This document shows positions 11,590-23,366 of a stretch of DNA of 64,000 nucleotides, in pieces. Origin of the DNA: Alopecurus myosuroides (Eukaryota; Streptophyta; Magnoliopsida; Poales; Poaceae); the NCBI GenBank assembly GCA_028641055.1, contig CM054060.1:161856696-161920695 (forward strand). Direction: 5' to 3'. Below the pieces are notes generated by a model. That model did no database searches and had not been told where the DNA came from. It saw only the letters and a program-made list of their open reading frames with translations. The position numbers and the translations under genes were made by a program. Position 1 is the stretch's first letter, and each line of letters opens with the position of its first letter.

Positions 11590-12960
11590 ATGTAACACCC
11601 GACGATGGGATTATGTTCACTCTATACACTTATTAGCCGACACCAACTGATACAACAAAGGGGGAGCTGCAGAATTTTCCGGCGTGGCCAAGGAGGAGGC
11701 CGCGGCATGGAGAGAGTTGGTTCCAGGGTGATGGCTTGTACGCTCTATTCCGTCGTAGAGAGATCCTTGTTGCCAATTTGAGGCAACAATCTATTGCTCC
11801 CATATTTAAAGGCTCAGACAAGTCAAAAGAGACCGACTCCGATCTGATCAGGATTATAAATAACTAAACTCACAGGCTCGCGCGTAAGAAGATAATGTGT
11901 GTTGATCGAGTTGTTCAAAATTGGAAGATCTAGGTCATTGATCTGATATTGGATGACTGAAATTTACTATCTCAGCATGTTTTACTACTTTTAGTAGTCT
12001 ACCTTAATGTAACCTTGCTAACTATTTTATGTCAATAAATAAAAATAAATTTTAACAAAAAAAGAGGGAGAGGCCAGTCCTGCTAGCTCGGCCCAGCTCC
12101 CAGCCCACCTAGCATGTGTCTCCCAAAACATAAGGCAGGCATTGCATCATCATGTCATCATGTGCATTGCATCAATTGTTCATGATCCCGCTAAAACTCT
12201 TGCCAATTTTTCATACAATTCTGAGTGAAATCGTTGGCTTAAAACAATTTAAGTTAATACTTATGTTTTATGTAATTAAATAAAAATGAAACAAAAAGTA
12301 GTTTTAGTTTAGCCGGCTATTCCAGTTTCAGCCCAAGCCAGCCCAGCCCAACTTCCACCATGAGCTGGACACACACACACACACGTTCACACGCACGCGG
12401 GGATGACCCCTCGCTCGATTCCCCCATCGCCCGAGCGCCGCCTCCACGGCTCCACCTTCTCCCCTAGCTCGTCCTTCTCCTCCCGCACCAGCAACCGTTG
12501 GCATCTGGTCCGCTCAAGCGCCGCCAACCTCGCACGACTCCACCTCTGTCCTTCCGACCGCCCCAAGGACAAGTCGGCGCCTCCTCCAGCTCGCCTCTCT
12601 CCCGTGCGCCCTTGCACCCCCGGTCCCCCTAGCTCTACCTCGGCCATGGTCGGTGCTCCAGCCGCTCGTCCATTACCGTGTCTCCCCTTTGGCCTCCAAC
12701 CTTCGTAGCGCCTCCAAGCCGGTCTTATCCTGGTTGCGTTCGACGTGGCCCGGCAGCGCCGCCTCGTGCGCGCCCGAGGCCGTCGTCGTCTGGGTGCCTC
12801 CCTAACTCTGCTGCCATAGCTGCCAAACTCATTCCACCCCATCCGCCATACATCCGTTTCCAGCACCAGCGAGTGCTTGATACACCGGGGACCTGCTGTT
12901 TGGGGACTAAACAGGATTTAGAGCGTATTCGCCATTGGTACCGCTTCGGCTAACTTACCG
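11590..12960 (+). mobile_element. Decayed Gypsy LTR-like fragment
   Basis: The start TGTAACACCCGACG at about 11592 resembles the TGTAACATCCC start of element D in this window. The section 12120-12180 (GGCATTGCATCATCATG, then CATTGCATCAATTGTT) is a diverged match to D near 37975-38005. Both continue into an A/T-rich part and then a C-rich leader (12400-12900) in which unrelated open frames arise by composition. I infer a remnant LTR of the same broad type. End points are approximate. Confidence 0.45.
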
Positions 12961-13164
12961 GTGGCATTTCTCGTAATTTCTACATATGTAGATCCAAGTA
13001 GTTTGGCGGCTAAAATCAATTGTATCCAACCATGTTTGGTCTTCTAATAGTATAAGTAGTTCACGCCCAGTCATGCACGTCTATATTATCCAATAAAAAA
13101 TCTTTGGAATTTCAAAGTGTAAATTGAACAGGCGTTTTCCGTGTGATGAGTCCACAAAAAAAAT

Positions 13165-13600
13165 TTACAGTACGTCCATACGATAGTAATCGAGCTGAAT
13201 GTATTTTATTTTTCCATCCTTTTTATGTCATGAAAACAAATATATATATCATCTTTTATATTTCTGTCAAGTAGGCCATATAAACCTGTGTATACAAAGT
13301 TCGATATAACAATAAGTCATCTTAAAAAGTACAATATCAAAGTTAGAGAATAGATTGTAATATGTATTATCTAATTATTGGGTTACATTACGTCCATACC
13401 ATAGTAATCGAGCTGAATGTATTTTATTTTTCCATCCTTTTTATGTCATGAAAACAAATATATATATCATCTTTTATATTTCTGTCAAGTAGGCCATATA
13501 AACCTGTGTATACAAAGTTCGATATAACAATAAGTCATCTTAAAAAGTACAATATCAAAGTTAGAGAATAGATTGTAATATGTATTATCTAATTATTGGG
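13165..13600. repeat. 218-bp perfect tandem duplication
   Basis: Unit 1 is 13165-13382 and unit 2 is 13383-13600, with a further TTAC at 13601-13604. The copies differ at only one or two positions near their start (CATACGATAG versus CATACCATAG). The short TTACA shared by both junctions suggests slippage or end-joining at a microhomology. The unit is AT-rich and non-coding. Confidence 0.92.
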
Positions 13601-13604
13601 TTAC

Positions 13605-14869
13605 TGTCCCGTGGGCTGAACAAGTCTGGTATGCGGACAAGCTATGGCCTTGACACTGCACACCAGATGCACGCTGCAAGCTGCGCTGCTGCATACTTGG
13701 CTGTTTCTTGAGGACACAGACGTGGAGTCTAGCTCCAACTCGACCACCCTGAGAACACGGAGCGCGCGGTCCAGTTCGAACTCCATGTAGCCAACGCGAC
13801 CTCACGTAGGACATATCACGACCCTTCGTACATAGCGGTGCCAATTCTGGTAGCTCAACATTAAAACAATCTTGTCCGTTTAATCTACCTAGTTTGACGG
13901 TCAAGATTTAATGTATCTACGAAGTTTGCTCTTTTATAAGTAGTATAGATTAGTGTGACAATTTTCGCTGCTAAGTGGTCGAATATACGTCATTTGGGAT
14001 GGGACATTTGTGGGGAAAGGAAGTGAATAAAGACTCTAGACAATTTCAGAATCGTGGCCAAAAGACCAATAATTGCAAATCACTAGATGCGGTGCTGGGT
14101 GTACCCCAGCCAAGAAATTTCTGCAGGACACGACATACCTTCTGAATCCTGAAGCAACGCTGGGGCCTGAGGTGGATGAGCCAGTCCCCCATGCTAGTGA
14201 TGAGCAAGAAGCTAAAGATGGATCATCCATCATAGGTGGCTAGAAAATTAAGGCAGCCCATGCATGCTGACCTGTCCTTGCTCAGTGGCTGCTGACCAAA
14301 CATTTGGGGCTGAGGTGAGCGCTCATCATCCCATCATCATCATCGTCATTATACGGCGCGCATATATGCCGCGCACACGCGCGCGCGAGACCTAACAAAG
14401 AGGATCTTTCAGGTAAAAGGGGGGCAAATATTATTATCTGCAGTGCATTTGATTCGGCCATGGAATTTCCATGCTCATGCTCTCTCTCTCTTGTTACCTT
14501 TCTTAACCTTCTAGATGCCAACTGGATCAACTGGATGGTAATCATAGGATACCGAAAGGAAGATAGTGCTTCGTGATGGAGGGCCTCTTTGCAGTACTAT
14601 GAAATACTAATAAGATTCTGTTTCTTGTGAAAAAGAAAGAGAGAGATGGCAATTGGTCAGAGTGGCAAACATAACATAGGCATTGGAGTCTATTTCTAAG
14701 TTGACGATCGATCATGAGGGAAGGTTCTTGATCTCATATAAATATGAGTAGTGGTTTTGCTTTAGGGCAAATTCTTAAGGGAAGGTTTTAGGATTTTCAA
14801 CTTGATATACAGTATAGAAAGTAACTTTTTTCAGCGGACTTAAGAATCTCAAATCATGTTCATTATTAT
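13605..14869. other. Intergenic stretch, simple repeats only
   Basis: Holds a CAT/CGT trinucleotide run near 14330-14350 and an alternating GCGCGC/ACACGCGCG run near 14365-14390. Minus-strand frames at 13593-13904 show no recognisable domain. This is the 3' flank of the NPH3 gene. Confidence 0.4.
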
Positions 14870-14871
14870 TA

Positions 14872-14964
14872 CTATCTCCGATCCGAATTAATGGTCGGAG
14901 GGCTAGCCAAAGTTTTGCCTAAGCCTTGTGTGAATGTGCGACCATTAATTCGGATCGGAGGGAG
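14872..14964. mobile_element. Stowaway MITE (Tc1/mariner type)
   Basis: The two ends are inverted repeats built around CTCCGATCCGAATTAATGGT and its complement, with a CTCC(G)TC-type start, and TA lies directly outside both ends (14870-14871 and 14965-14966). This is the classic grass Stowaway form, here only 93 bp. It lies just beyond the predicted 3' end of the NPH3 gene. Confidence 0.88.
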
Positions 14965-15039
14965 TACCAGAAAAGGAAAAAAAAGGATCATCTACACCTG
15001 CATGTATGTATGGAAGTAACATGTGCTATTCCTATTTGA

Positions 15040-15045
15040 TTTATT
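15040..15045 (-). terminator. Candidate poly(A) signal of the NPH3 gene
   Basis: AATAAA on the minus strand lies about 175 bases past the stop codon, in AT-rich sequence. Plant signals are loose, so the true cleavage site is uncertain. Confidence 0.4.
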
Positions 15046-15220
15046 TTGACAAGTATGATTACAGCTACTACATCGGAAGGTACACTCAGCGTTAAAACTG
15101 TAACTGATGAGATCGAAGAGAGAAACAAATCAACCTTAGGCCTTGGGCAAGGTAGACAACCCAAAAAGAAGAAGAGACAAAAGAAGCAATTACAAAAACC
15201 TAGTAATGGCATGCTGGTTG

Positions 15221-17504
15221 CTAATGCCGGTCGGCGGTCACGGTTCTGGCCAGCGGCCACAGCTTGCTGAGCATCCGCTTCGGGTTCGCCGCCGGGAGGG
15301 CGCAGAAAGCCCTGAACCGCAGGGACGCGCTGCGTGATAGCCCGGCCTTGCGCACGAACTCCTCGTCGTCCTCCTCGTCCTCCTCCATCTTCATGCGCAG
15401 CGTGGCGATCTTGGACGCGGCGCGCCGGAGCCCCTCCACGCTCCAGTCGTCGCCCGGGGACGCGCCGGAGGCCAGGACGCGTAGCCGCTGCTCGTCGACC
15501 CGATCGGCGTCGTCGTCCTCCGACCCGGCGGACTTGGAGGATAGCAGCGCCTTGATGTTGCTCGGCAGGTCGGAGTCGGAGGCGACGGGCCCGCCGCCCG
15601 ACAGCGCCGCCGCGCGCGCGTGCTCGAAGAAGAGCACCTGCACGACGACGCGCAGAGGGAGGAGCTCGTTCTGCGCCGCGTGCGAGCACGCCTTCTCCGA
15701 TAGCTTCCGGCAGTTGAGCACCCGGCAAAGCCGCTTCCTCGCGTTCTTGCTCATCTCCGGATGCGCCTATAATAATGCACAACAAAAGGATAAGTAAGAA
15801 CAATGTTTATGCAAAGAAAGAAAAGTTTTTGTTTGTACATACTCCAACTTTGGAGTAGTTACCACGGGTCTACGACACAAGGAATTTGAGGAGTGAAAAA
15901 ACGAATATTTTACCTTGAGGTACGAGTCGACGACTTTGTAGAGGCCATCGTGCTCTGGGCGGGCGCTGTCGGGCACGGCCTCGGCAATGGCGAGCAGCTT
16001 GTCCACGGGCAGGTTGGGGTCCTTGCCCACCTCGATCAGGAACGCGTCCACTAGCCTGCCTACCCGCGCCAGCGCGTACTGCGACACGGGGGCGGCCGAC
16101 GACGACCGCCGCCCGCCGTCGAACCCAACGCTCTCGTCCGACCTCGAACGCCGGTGCCCGCCCGACCGCGCCGGGCTGTCGTCGTCGGGGCTGCCCGCTG
16201 TAGCCAGCGCCGGCTGCACGGTCGCCGCCGCGTGCCGCAGCGCGAACTCGTTGAGGATCGCCGCCACGGCGTCCACGTCGTAGAGCATGTCGCTGACGCA
16301 GGACACTGACGGGATGAGCAGGTCGCCGACGTTGGCCTCCTCGAGCTGCCACGCCACCCTCCTCACCAGCTCCGCCTTGGACGTGGCGGACGCGCTCAGG
16401 ATGTTGGCCGCCTTGAGGAGCTTGAGGAGGAAGGCGCAGGAGACGGCGTCCTTGTCCACCGGGAGAAGGCTGACGATCTTCTCCAGCAGGAGCCGGTGCC
16501 TCGTCGCGATCTGCTTGACGCTGTCGTCAGCAGCAATGGCGGCGTCATCGAAGGGTTGCTCCGCGGATAGGCCGTCCTTGGCGACGTTGGGCAGCCAGCG
16601 GCGCGCGTACGCCTTGAGCGCGTCGCCGACGGTCTTCTCGTGGACGGCGCCCGTGGACTTGACTGCCACCATGATGCGCCAGAACATGTCGACGCCGAGC
16701 TCGGCGACGTCGTGCGCCCACCACGGCGACGCGGAAGTGGACTTGGCCGGCACGGGGGCGGCAGGGTTGGCGATGAGGACGGCGACGGCGTCCACGCAGC
16801 GGGAGGTGAGGCCGAGCTCCTCGCAGAGCGGCGCGTTGTGGCGCGTGGAGTGGAGCACGGCGAGCGCGTCCTTCCAGCGGCGGAGGAGGCAGGAGGCCAG
16901 GAAGGAGTCGAGCTTGGCGGCGAGGTTGCCGCGGTCGGCGGCCTCCGACATGCCGAGGTGCGCGGCCGCGCACCGGAGCGGGACGAGGTTGCGCGCGCTG
17001 ACGGTGACGGTGATGCCGTAGCAGAACTTGGCGCAGGCCTCGAACGCGTCGGCGCCGCCAGGGAATCCCGCGAGCTCGATGACGTCGCCGTCGCCGCCGC
17101 AGCCGGATTCGGCGCAGAGCGCTTGCAGAAGCAGGCATTTGGAGAGCAGAGGAAACTGGCGATCGAGGAACAAACAAAGAAATCTTTGTCAGGAATTTTC
17201 GATATTCTAACACCGAACGGGAGCCAAGAAATGGTTGCATGACATTGTAGCCTCATCAGATTGAAATGGAGATGAATCATACCTTGTGGAGATGATAGAG
17301 GCAGTTACCCACCAGGATCTGCAGGTCAGTGGCCACCTCCGTATAGACGGACCTGGAGCAGAGCAGAACCAGAGAATGAGAATCGGGCACACAAAAGTCG
17401 GGCCAGAAAGAAAGACGGATCGCGCTTAATCAGGATCGGCACCTGGCGGTCTCGGAGGGGGAGAAGAAAGTGTCGGGCCTTGCGCCAAGTTTCATGAACT
17501 TCAT
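15221..17504 (-). CDS. BTB/POZ and NPH3 domain protein (four exons, intact)
   Basis: Exons on minus: 17504-17443, 17352-17283, 17155-15914 and 15766-15221 (stop TAG). All introns have GT-AG ends, and phase is kept across every junction, giving 639 residues. The N-terminus MKFMKLGARPDTFFSPSETA is typical of the family. It leads into a BTB fold (VATDLQILVGNCLYHLHKFP at about residues 26-45), then a long NPH3 domain from about residue 180. Exon 4 carries the NPH3 signature (NARKRLCRVLNCRKLSEKAC, then HAAQNELLPLRVVVQVLFFE). A basic/serine-rich linker, an acidic run and a C-terminal LWPLARTVTADRH follow. Family members are plasma-membrane-associated adaptors for CUL3 ubiquitin ligases in phototropin and auxin-transport signalling. 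GC3 is very high in exons 3 and 4, usual for grass genes. I cannot choose between subfamily members, so no symbol is given. Confidence 0.95.
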
Positions 17505-17631
17505 GGTGTGGCTAAACAGGGGAGGGAGCTTCGAGTGGGAGGAGGCAGTTTGGTTGGTTATAACCACCACGCACCACTAGCAGCGCTGCAAGCTTTGTGT
17601 GAGCCGTCCCTTGGAGGAGGTGGCTGGCTCT

Positions 17632-17640
17632 ACTTATACC
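17632..17640 (-). promoter_or_regulatory. TATA box of the NPH3 gene
   Basis: The minus strand reads GGTATAAGTAGAG here, about 130 bases before the start codon, leaving room for a leader of about 100 bases. Confidence 0.6.
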
Positions 17641-17719
17641 AAGTGGTTGGAGGGAGGAGAGAGAATTGTGTGAGTCGTCAGATTCAGTATCCTAATTTGA
17701 GGTGTCATCGAGATTAGAC

Positions 17720-19339
17720 GAGGGAGGAATATGCAGTGCAACTATGCGTACACAGACGCCATGCCATTCCATCAACTTTCAATTGGGATCGTGATTGGAT
17801 TCGAGTGGAGGTGGACATGTGAAAACAGGGACCAGAGATGCTCAAGTCAAGATGGATGGGCTCGATCTTGCAGGGTTTTGCTGGATGCATGGGCTCCTCC
17901 TAGCTAACTGCAGGGGTTGGCGAGCTAGCTACTTAATGCATGTTATTGTCTAATATTCAGTTCAAAACTATAAATCCTACGAATATTGGAACGGATCAAA
18001 ACGAAAAGCTGGGTTTACTGTTTGGTAACAAGGAATTTCTGGTCAGGATGAGGCTGGATTCTTTGATGGAACATATATATCAATCTAATTAATTGCGTCT
18101 GCGCTGTGTTGCGTTCGGTCGCCTTTTCATCAGCGGCTATGGTTAGGCGGCCTACATCAGTTTGCTTTTGATAATTCGAGTGGAGAGGTGGAGCACCTTT
18201 GATCCAATTCATGTCGCCACTTAATTAGAGAGACGCGGCAATTAGTAGGAAAATCAACCGGTGGTCCAGACGAAAAGAAAGGTTGAGGTCGAAGTCGGGC
18301 ATGTTCATTGTCTATGGACCAGAAAGGTTCAGGCCGGGTTTAGGCCAGCCTTGTCCTGACGAATCTAGTGCTAGTGATATATACTACGTTGTCTTCCCCA
18401 CTCTCTTTCTTTCCATCATCTGTGTAAAACGCAATTGAAGGCTCGAGCCATCATGATCCAAGATTTACGTGTACCCCCCTCCTGCATCAGGCTAGCTGCA
18501 TGCATGTGTATGTGTTGGATCGGATCACGCGCCTGCCACTTGTTTCTCTCCTCCTCTTGTAATAAACAGAGAGGTGCAGGGAAGATTCTAGCGACCGTTG
18601 CAGGAAAATTCAGAGCTCACATTCCCATAGGGCATTAACTAATTCAACATCTCCATGTACTACTGTAGAATATATACATGAGGAGAAAATGGCTACAATT
18701 CTACTAGTCCCAGCCCGGGATTGACCTGGCCGTTCAAAGGCTCGATCGTAACGTTGATACTCTGTCAGTCAATCGCCCGGCTAGGGTAGCCACCCAGCCA
18801 TGCAGTGATCGACCATCTCATCGGTTCATGAGACGAACAGCCTACTTTATCATCGCTTGGCACAGATTTGTCTCCGAATCAGATGAGCGAGCACGAGGAT
18901 TGGGGGAGGCTGTCAAGGACTGGAAACTGGTAGCGTCAGTAAAATACTAGCAGCCACTCCTGAAGTTTGTCATCGCTCTTAAACTATGATATTGTGACTG
19001 GATGGGGGCATCTTTAGGTGTTCATTGCCTTGCACTTAGCTCAAGAGATCTCTGCTTTTAGTTTATGCAGAGGCTAGCAGTAGCGTAGCACCTGAAATCA
19101 TGCTCTCGACTCCAACAGCACATCAATGCAATCTGTTTCATCCTTCTTATTTATAGACACCTCCGGACACGAATTTTTGCTTGCATTACTTTCCGATCGT
19201 TAGTTCTCTGTGAAACACATGAAGTATTTCTCAATCGGGAAGATGATGACGACGACAGCGACTGTTCGTGAGTAAAATACGGTACAAGGACTGCTGCATT
19301 TGGGACAAGGAGAAGCAAGTTAATTACAGATTTCATTCT
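17720..19339. other. Upstream intergenic region of the NPH3 gene
   Basis: No further gene or repeat could be supported. It presumably contains upstream promoter sequence of the NPH3 gene. Short open frames show no domain. Confidence 0.4.
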
Positions 19340-19356
19340 TCCAACAGGAAACATCT

Positions 19357-19797
19357 TTTTTTTTTAGAAATGGGGATAACCCCGGCCTCTGCATCGAGTG
19401 ATGCACACAGCCTTTATTGCTTATTAAAATTCAGCGTAGCCAACCGTTTACAAAAGTTTGAACCTTACAAGAACAGGATAATCTCCTTATACCGAAACAG
19501 CAAAACCAAAAGGAAACTACGAAATCCTATTATGATGCTGCCACTTATGCTGGGAGAAAAAATCCTGTGCCACCGTAAGGAGACGAGTGCAGCCATCCAC
19601 CATAAGCTTCCTCTGATCTGAAAGGAGTAAGAAAACCCATAGCTAGATCCAATGAGCTGCTGAGAAAATAACCTGTAAGACATGAAAATAGTTCTTCCTG
19701 TTAAAAACAACATTATTTCTACATAGCCAGATGGTCCAACAAATGGCCGATACACCAATCCTAATACTGCTTTTAGTTCTAACATCAATCCCATTAA
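19357..19797 (-). mobile_element. 5'-truncated LINE with poly(A) and TSD
   Basis: Read on minus, the element starts abruptly with the end of a LINE ORF2 (a WLCRNNVVFNRK-like motif followed by QVIFSAAHWI, in changing frames), then an untranslated region ending ATGCAGAGGCCGGGG and an A-run at 19357-19363. A 17-bp target duplication TCCAACAGGAAACATCT lies at 19340-19356 and 19798-19814. Truncated 5' end, poly(A) and duplication are the marks of target-primed reverse transcription. It cannot move by itself. Confidence 0.93.
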
Positions 19798-19814
19798 TCC
19801 AACAGGAAACATCT

Positions 19815-21460
19815 GCACATCAACAAGAAGATTTTTCTTTCGTATGCTTTGGTTTAATTCCAAGAATTCGAGCATGGGCGTGGACCAATTCTTGGTTTGA
19901 AGTCCCAAGAGCAATTTGCTTAAAATACTCTCCTCCCCCTTTCCCCCTCGTCCGCCCCCCTCGTCCCCGTGGGCGAGGCGGCGGATCCGCCGGCCGCTTC
20001 TGCTTGAGCCCCCCCTCCCCGTTCTTCTCTTCGCCTCGCCGCCGTCGGACGGCGCCGTCGGCTGTAGGCCGGGCGTTGGCGGCGGCGGGGCGTCCCTGCT
20101 CCCTCTCGGTGACCTTGGCATGGGTCAAGGACGCTGGGGCCGGCTCCGCGCTGGGCAAGGGGTGCGGCGGCGCGGTTGCTCCGGCAGCGGTGCGGTTACC
20201 TGCGGCGACTAATCTCCAGCGGCGACGTCGATGGTTCTAGGCGGCGGGGTGCTTCTTGGAGGCGGCCGGTCTGCCCCGCGCGACGGCGCACTGGTGAGCT
20301 TGATTTCCGGCGGTTCCCGGCCGTGGCGGGTGAGGAATTTGGCATCTTTCGTCGTGGGGCGGCGAGGTCGCCGGTGGTGGCCTAGCCTCTTGCTGGGCTA
20401 CGAAGAGCTCTAGGTCACATCCTAGATTCGTTCTGGGCCAGATCTGGGCCACCGGTGGGTCTGCGGGGCTCCCGGCGTGGTGATGGCGGGCGGGTGGCGT
20501 GGAGGCGCTGCTCTGGTTGCCGTACCGCCCCCCTCCTTGTCTTCGGTTGGTGGTTCTGTGCGGTGCAAGCTCTGTGCGAGTTCGGCCTAGGTTGTTTGGC
20601 GGCGAGACCAAGAAGCGGATTCCCAACGGTGACGGCGGGGGAAGGGGACCTCCGGATATGCTCGTGACGGTGGCGGCAGACTTGGCGCTGCAGCGCGGCG
20701 GAGGGGCTAGCCGGGCCGGATCTGGCTGATCTGGGCCTGACAGGCCCTACTGCTGCGTCCGGTCGGCGGCCGCCCTTGGCGGTAGAGGACAACGGATCTC
20801 CTCCTATTGACTGCGGCTACCGTCCACGCAGGTCTAGGGCTTGTTACTTTTCCGCGCCTGATTCGTGGGCATCGTTGGGGTCTTGATGTCAACTCCGGGG
20901 CTCGAGGTCGTGGACGCCGGGGCGGCGGCCCTGGAAGGTGGTCCGTACGGGCGTCTCTGCGGCGAGCGACGTGGCGGTGGTGGTGGCATCCTCTTTGGCT
21001 ATGTGGATGGCGAAGAGGGAGCGACGGGGGATCCTGGCGTTGGTGGCAGCAACTCCCAGATCGTGTTCTGGAGACCATTTCGGGGCTAGTGGGCGGTCCA
21101 ATTGTGCGAACCTTTGCGAAGGTTTTTCCGAGCGAAAGCTCTGCGCTCCGGCGCCAATGGCGGCGATGCCTGCGGGTACCGTTACCCTCTTGGGGGCGTT
21201 GTTGTGGATACCTTCGATGTGTTAGGGCTCCGGGTGAAAACCCTTGACCATCCGGTCTCGACGGCGGCGACGTGTTACGCCGTTACCCTCTTGGGGGCGT
21301 CGTCGTGGAGCCTCGCACTTAGGACTCGTTTCGTTGGCAACTTTGGTCCTCCTTGTTTTTATCTTTTCTTTCTTTGATCTGCTTTTTAAGAGGTTCCCCT
21401 CATCACCTTGTATGTGTTCGGCCGTTGGGCTTTATTTATAAAGCGGGACGAAAGCCTGTT
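19815..21460 (+). mobile_element. GC-rich non-LTR-type element, no ORF2
   Basis: From about 19925 the sequence is a C-rich then G-rich tract typical of the 5' region of Triticeae LINE-related elements. It ends at about 21430-21460 with TTTATAAAGCGGGACGAAAG, a 3' phrase I know from such elements. The section GGTGAAAACCCTTGACC (21235) recurs diverged near 4845. No reverse transcriptase is present, so it is a short non-autonomous or internally deleted copy. Open frames on both strands across it are compositional. No target duplication was identified. Confidence 0.5.
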
Positions 21461-21462
21461 TC

Positions 21463-21956
21463 GTCTAAACTGCTCCTGAAGCTGGCGGACCAGACCAACG
21501 CCGAGAAGCTGAAGCTCGTTAGGCCAGCACACTTGTCACTCTCAGAACGAATTTGGACGAATTTGCATCCGATAGCAAGGTCTTGGACCAGTTAACCCCG
21601 ATTTGCAACTTGTTGTATCAGTTTCCACATGCTGAACAACTTTGTGTATGAGCAGCTACTAACTATTCAACCTCGAACTATATTTTTTTCCAACTTATTT
21701 CACAACTTGAAATGGATGAAGAGGAGACATTATTGGGTGCGAATTGACCACTTTAATAACTTGCGCAAGCAGTAACTCAACTTTAAATATAGAAAACAAG
21801 ATAAAATTACCGAGTTTACAGAATGTTCAAACAATCATTTGCACATCTTTCTTTCCATTAAGAGGGAGAAAAACATAGCCACACGAGGCCAAAAGGTAAT
21901 CGTAAAAGTACTGAGTTTCGAGATCAGTTCTGTAGAACACCCGTTAATTCTGGTTT
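21463..21956. other. Flank between two retroelements
   Basis: A plus-strand frame through about 21463-21595 (KLLLKLADQTNAEKLKLVRP) is compositionally gene-like but matches nothing I recognise and ends in a stop. The rest is AT-rich with no signal. Confidence 0.3.
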
Positions 21957-21968
21957 GATTTCAGTACT

Positions 21969-22714
21969 GTCAGGGTGTGGACGTATGTCCAAAGGATGCA
22001 GCTATCCGCGTTTGATGACAGATTGACAGTCTTGTCTGGCGTTGGACGCATGATGCCATTTACTCTTCCAAATCATGCTAAGACACTCTGGGCGGTCGCA
22101 CAACGACCTTGGAAGATTAACGGGAAGTCTTGGGCCACACCTAGAGTGAAGTTCTTCATTTGGATGGCATGCTTGAACCGTTGCTGGACGGGGGAGAGAC
22201 TCGCACGCCAAGGGCTGCCACACCCAAGCACGCTGCCCGTTGTGCGACCGAGAGCAAGAATATATGGGTCACATCCTCACAGGATGCTTGCTCTCCAGGA
22301 TGATGTGGCATGAGGTGCTATCCTGTATACGATCGACGGCCACACCTCCGGTTGTGGAAGATGGTTCCGTGGATTGGTGGACGCGGGCGCTCCAAGACAC
22401 CCCCTCCCCCCCCGGACGTTGCGTAAGGGAACTTGTTCGGCCATTATGCTCATGGCGTGGTGGATCTGGAAGCACCAAAACGAAACCGTCTTCGACAACG
22501 CACGCCCCTCGGCTGGCGCGCTGATGGAAATCATCAAGGCCGAGGCGGGTTCTTGGGTGAGCGCGGGAGATCCTGGCCTCGCACTTCTACTCACCTAATT
22601 TAGGACCCGGGTTGAGTTGTATGTGGTGGGGTTGCCTGCCTCCAGGCTTGCACATAAACTCTCTCTTCTATCAATGCATCAAAATCAAGACTTTTGCGTT
22701 TTCGCGAAAAAAAA
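21969..22714 (+). mobile_element. 5'-truncated LINE (zf-RVT end) with poly(A) and TSD
   Basis: The plus strand encodes the C-terminal zinc-binding part of a plant LINE reverse transcriptase. The pieces are TPRVKFFIWMACLNRCWTGE, then after a frame change CDREQEYMGHILTGCLLSRM, then AIMLMAWWIWKHQNETVFDN. The stop is at about 22597, followed by a short 3' region with CTATCAATGCATCAAAATC and an A-run ending at 22714. A 12-bp duplication GATTTCAGTACT lies at 21957-21968 and 22715-22726. At least two frameshifts break the reading frame. Confidence 0.93.
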
Positions 22715-22726
22715 GATTTCAGTACT

Positions 22727-23105
22727 CTTTACCATTGTTGCATGGATATTTTGCTAGATGTGGAAACTTCTTCCGCCCTCGGATTTAACACCTGACTTTT
22801 CTATAGGTTCCTTTTGAGCGGCTTCAAAGGCCGATTTCTGCACTTCAGCTGCTAATTTTGCAGTTGCCTTCTGGCTGACCTACATCATCGTACATGTACT
22901 TTCATGTGAAGTGCATCGTTCCCATGCATTTAACTAACTAGAAGTGAAGTGATCCACCGATATTAGACACAACAAAACCCGATGAGACTTGAGAATCTAT
23001 TTTTATCAATAGAAACCAACCCACTCCACACCGCATGTTACAAAAATGGACTAAGGCTCCTCTTGGTTCGGCGTTTTTCTAGCCAAAACGGATGAAAAAA
23101 TAGCA
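22727..23105. other. Intergenic stretch, nothing recognised
   Basis: No gene or repeat supported. Confidence 0.35.
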
Positions 23106-23366
23106 ATGGTATAGTTATTCAATTATTAATTTGCTCCCATAAGTGTATCCCTTTTGTGGCAAGCGGTGTTCCTTATAATAATTTTGTTGTTCTTCCGTGA
23201 ACCCACCTTGCCAATAAGATCTAGTTTCAAAGAAATATCCCATTGATAGTAAGTATGATAAAGCAAGTAAAAAAGCAAGACAGTAACAAACTAAAAAAGA
23301 TCGAAGGTGAGAGACTCCCCTTGCAAAAATCCTCTTTCTCCCCGGCAACGGCGCCAAAAAAGAGCT
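23106..23366 (-). mobile_element. Element A internal leader with primer binding site
   Basis: On minus, directly after LTR A, comes TGGCGCCGTTGCCGGGGAG (23338-23356), the primer binding site typical of Athila-lineage Gypsy elements, then about 230 bases of leader. Homology stops near 23106, so gag and pol of this copy are missing. Confidence 0.8.

Noticed and set aside
12387..12866. Minus-strand frame of 159 codons rich in Arg/Gly
   Set aside because: Compositional; lies in the C-rich part of a probable LTR remnant.
15264..17242. Long plus-strand and alternative minus-strand frames across the NPH3 gene
   Set aside because: High GC3 of the real gene removes stops from other frames; none carries a domain, and the spliced minus-strand model is complete.
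20231..21250. Several overlapping frames in the GC-rich tract
   Set aside because: Overlap on both strands, no domain, and the tract looks like untranslated retroelement sequence.
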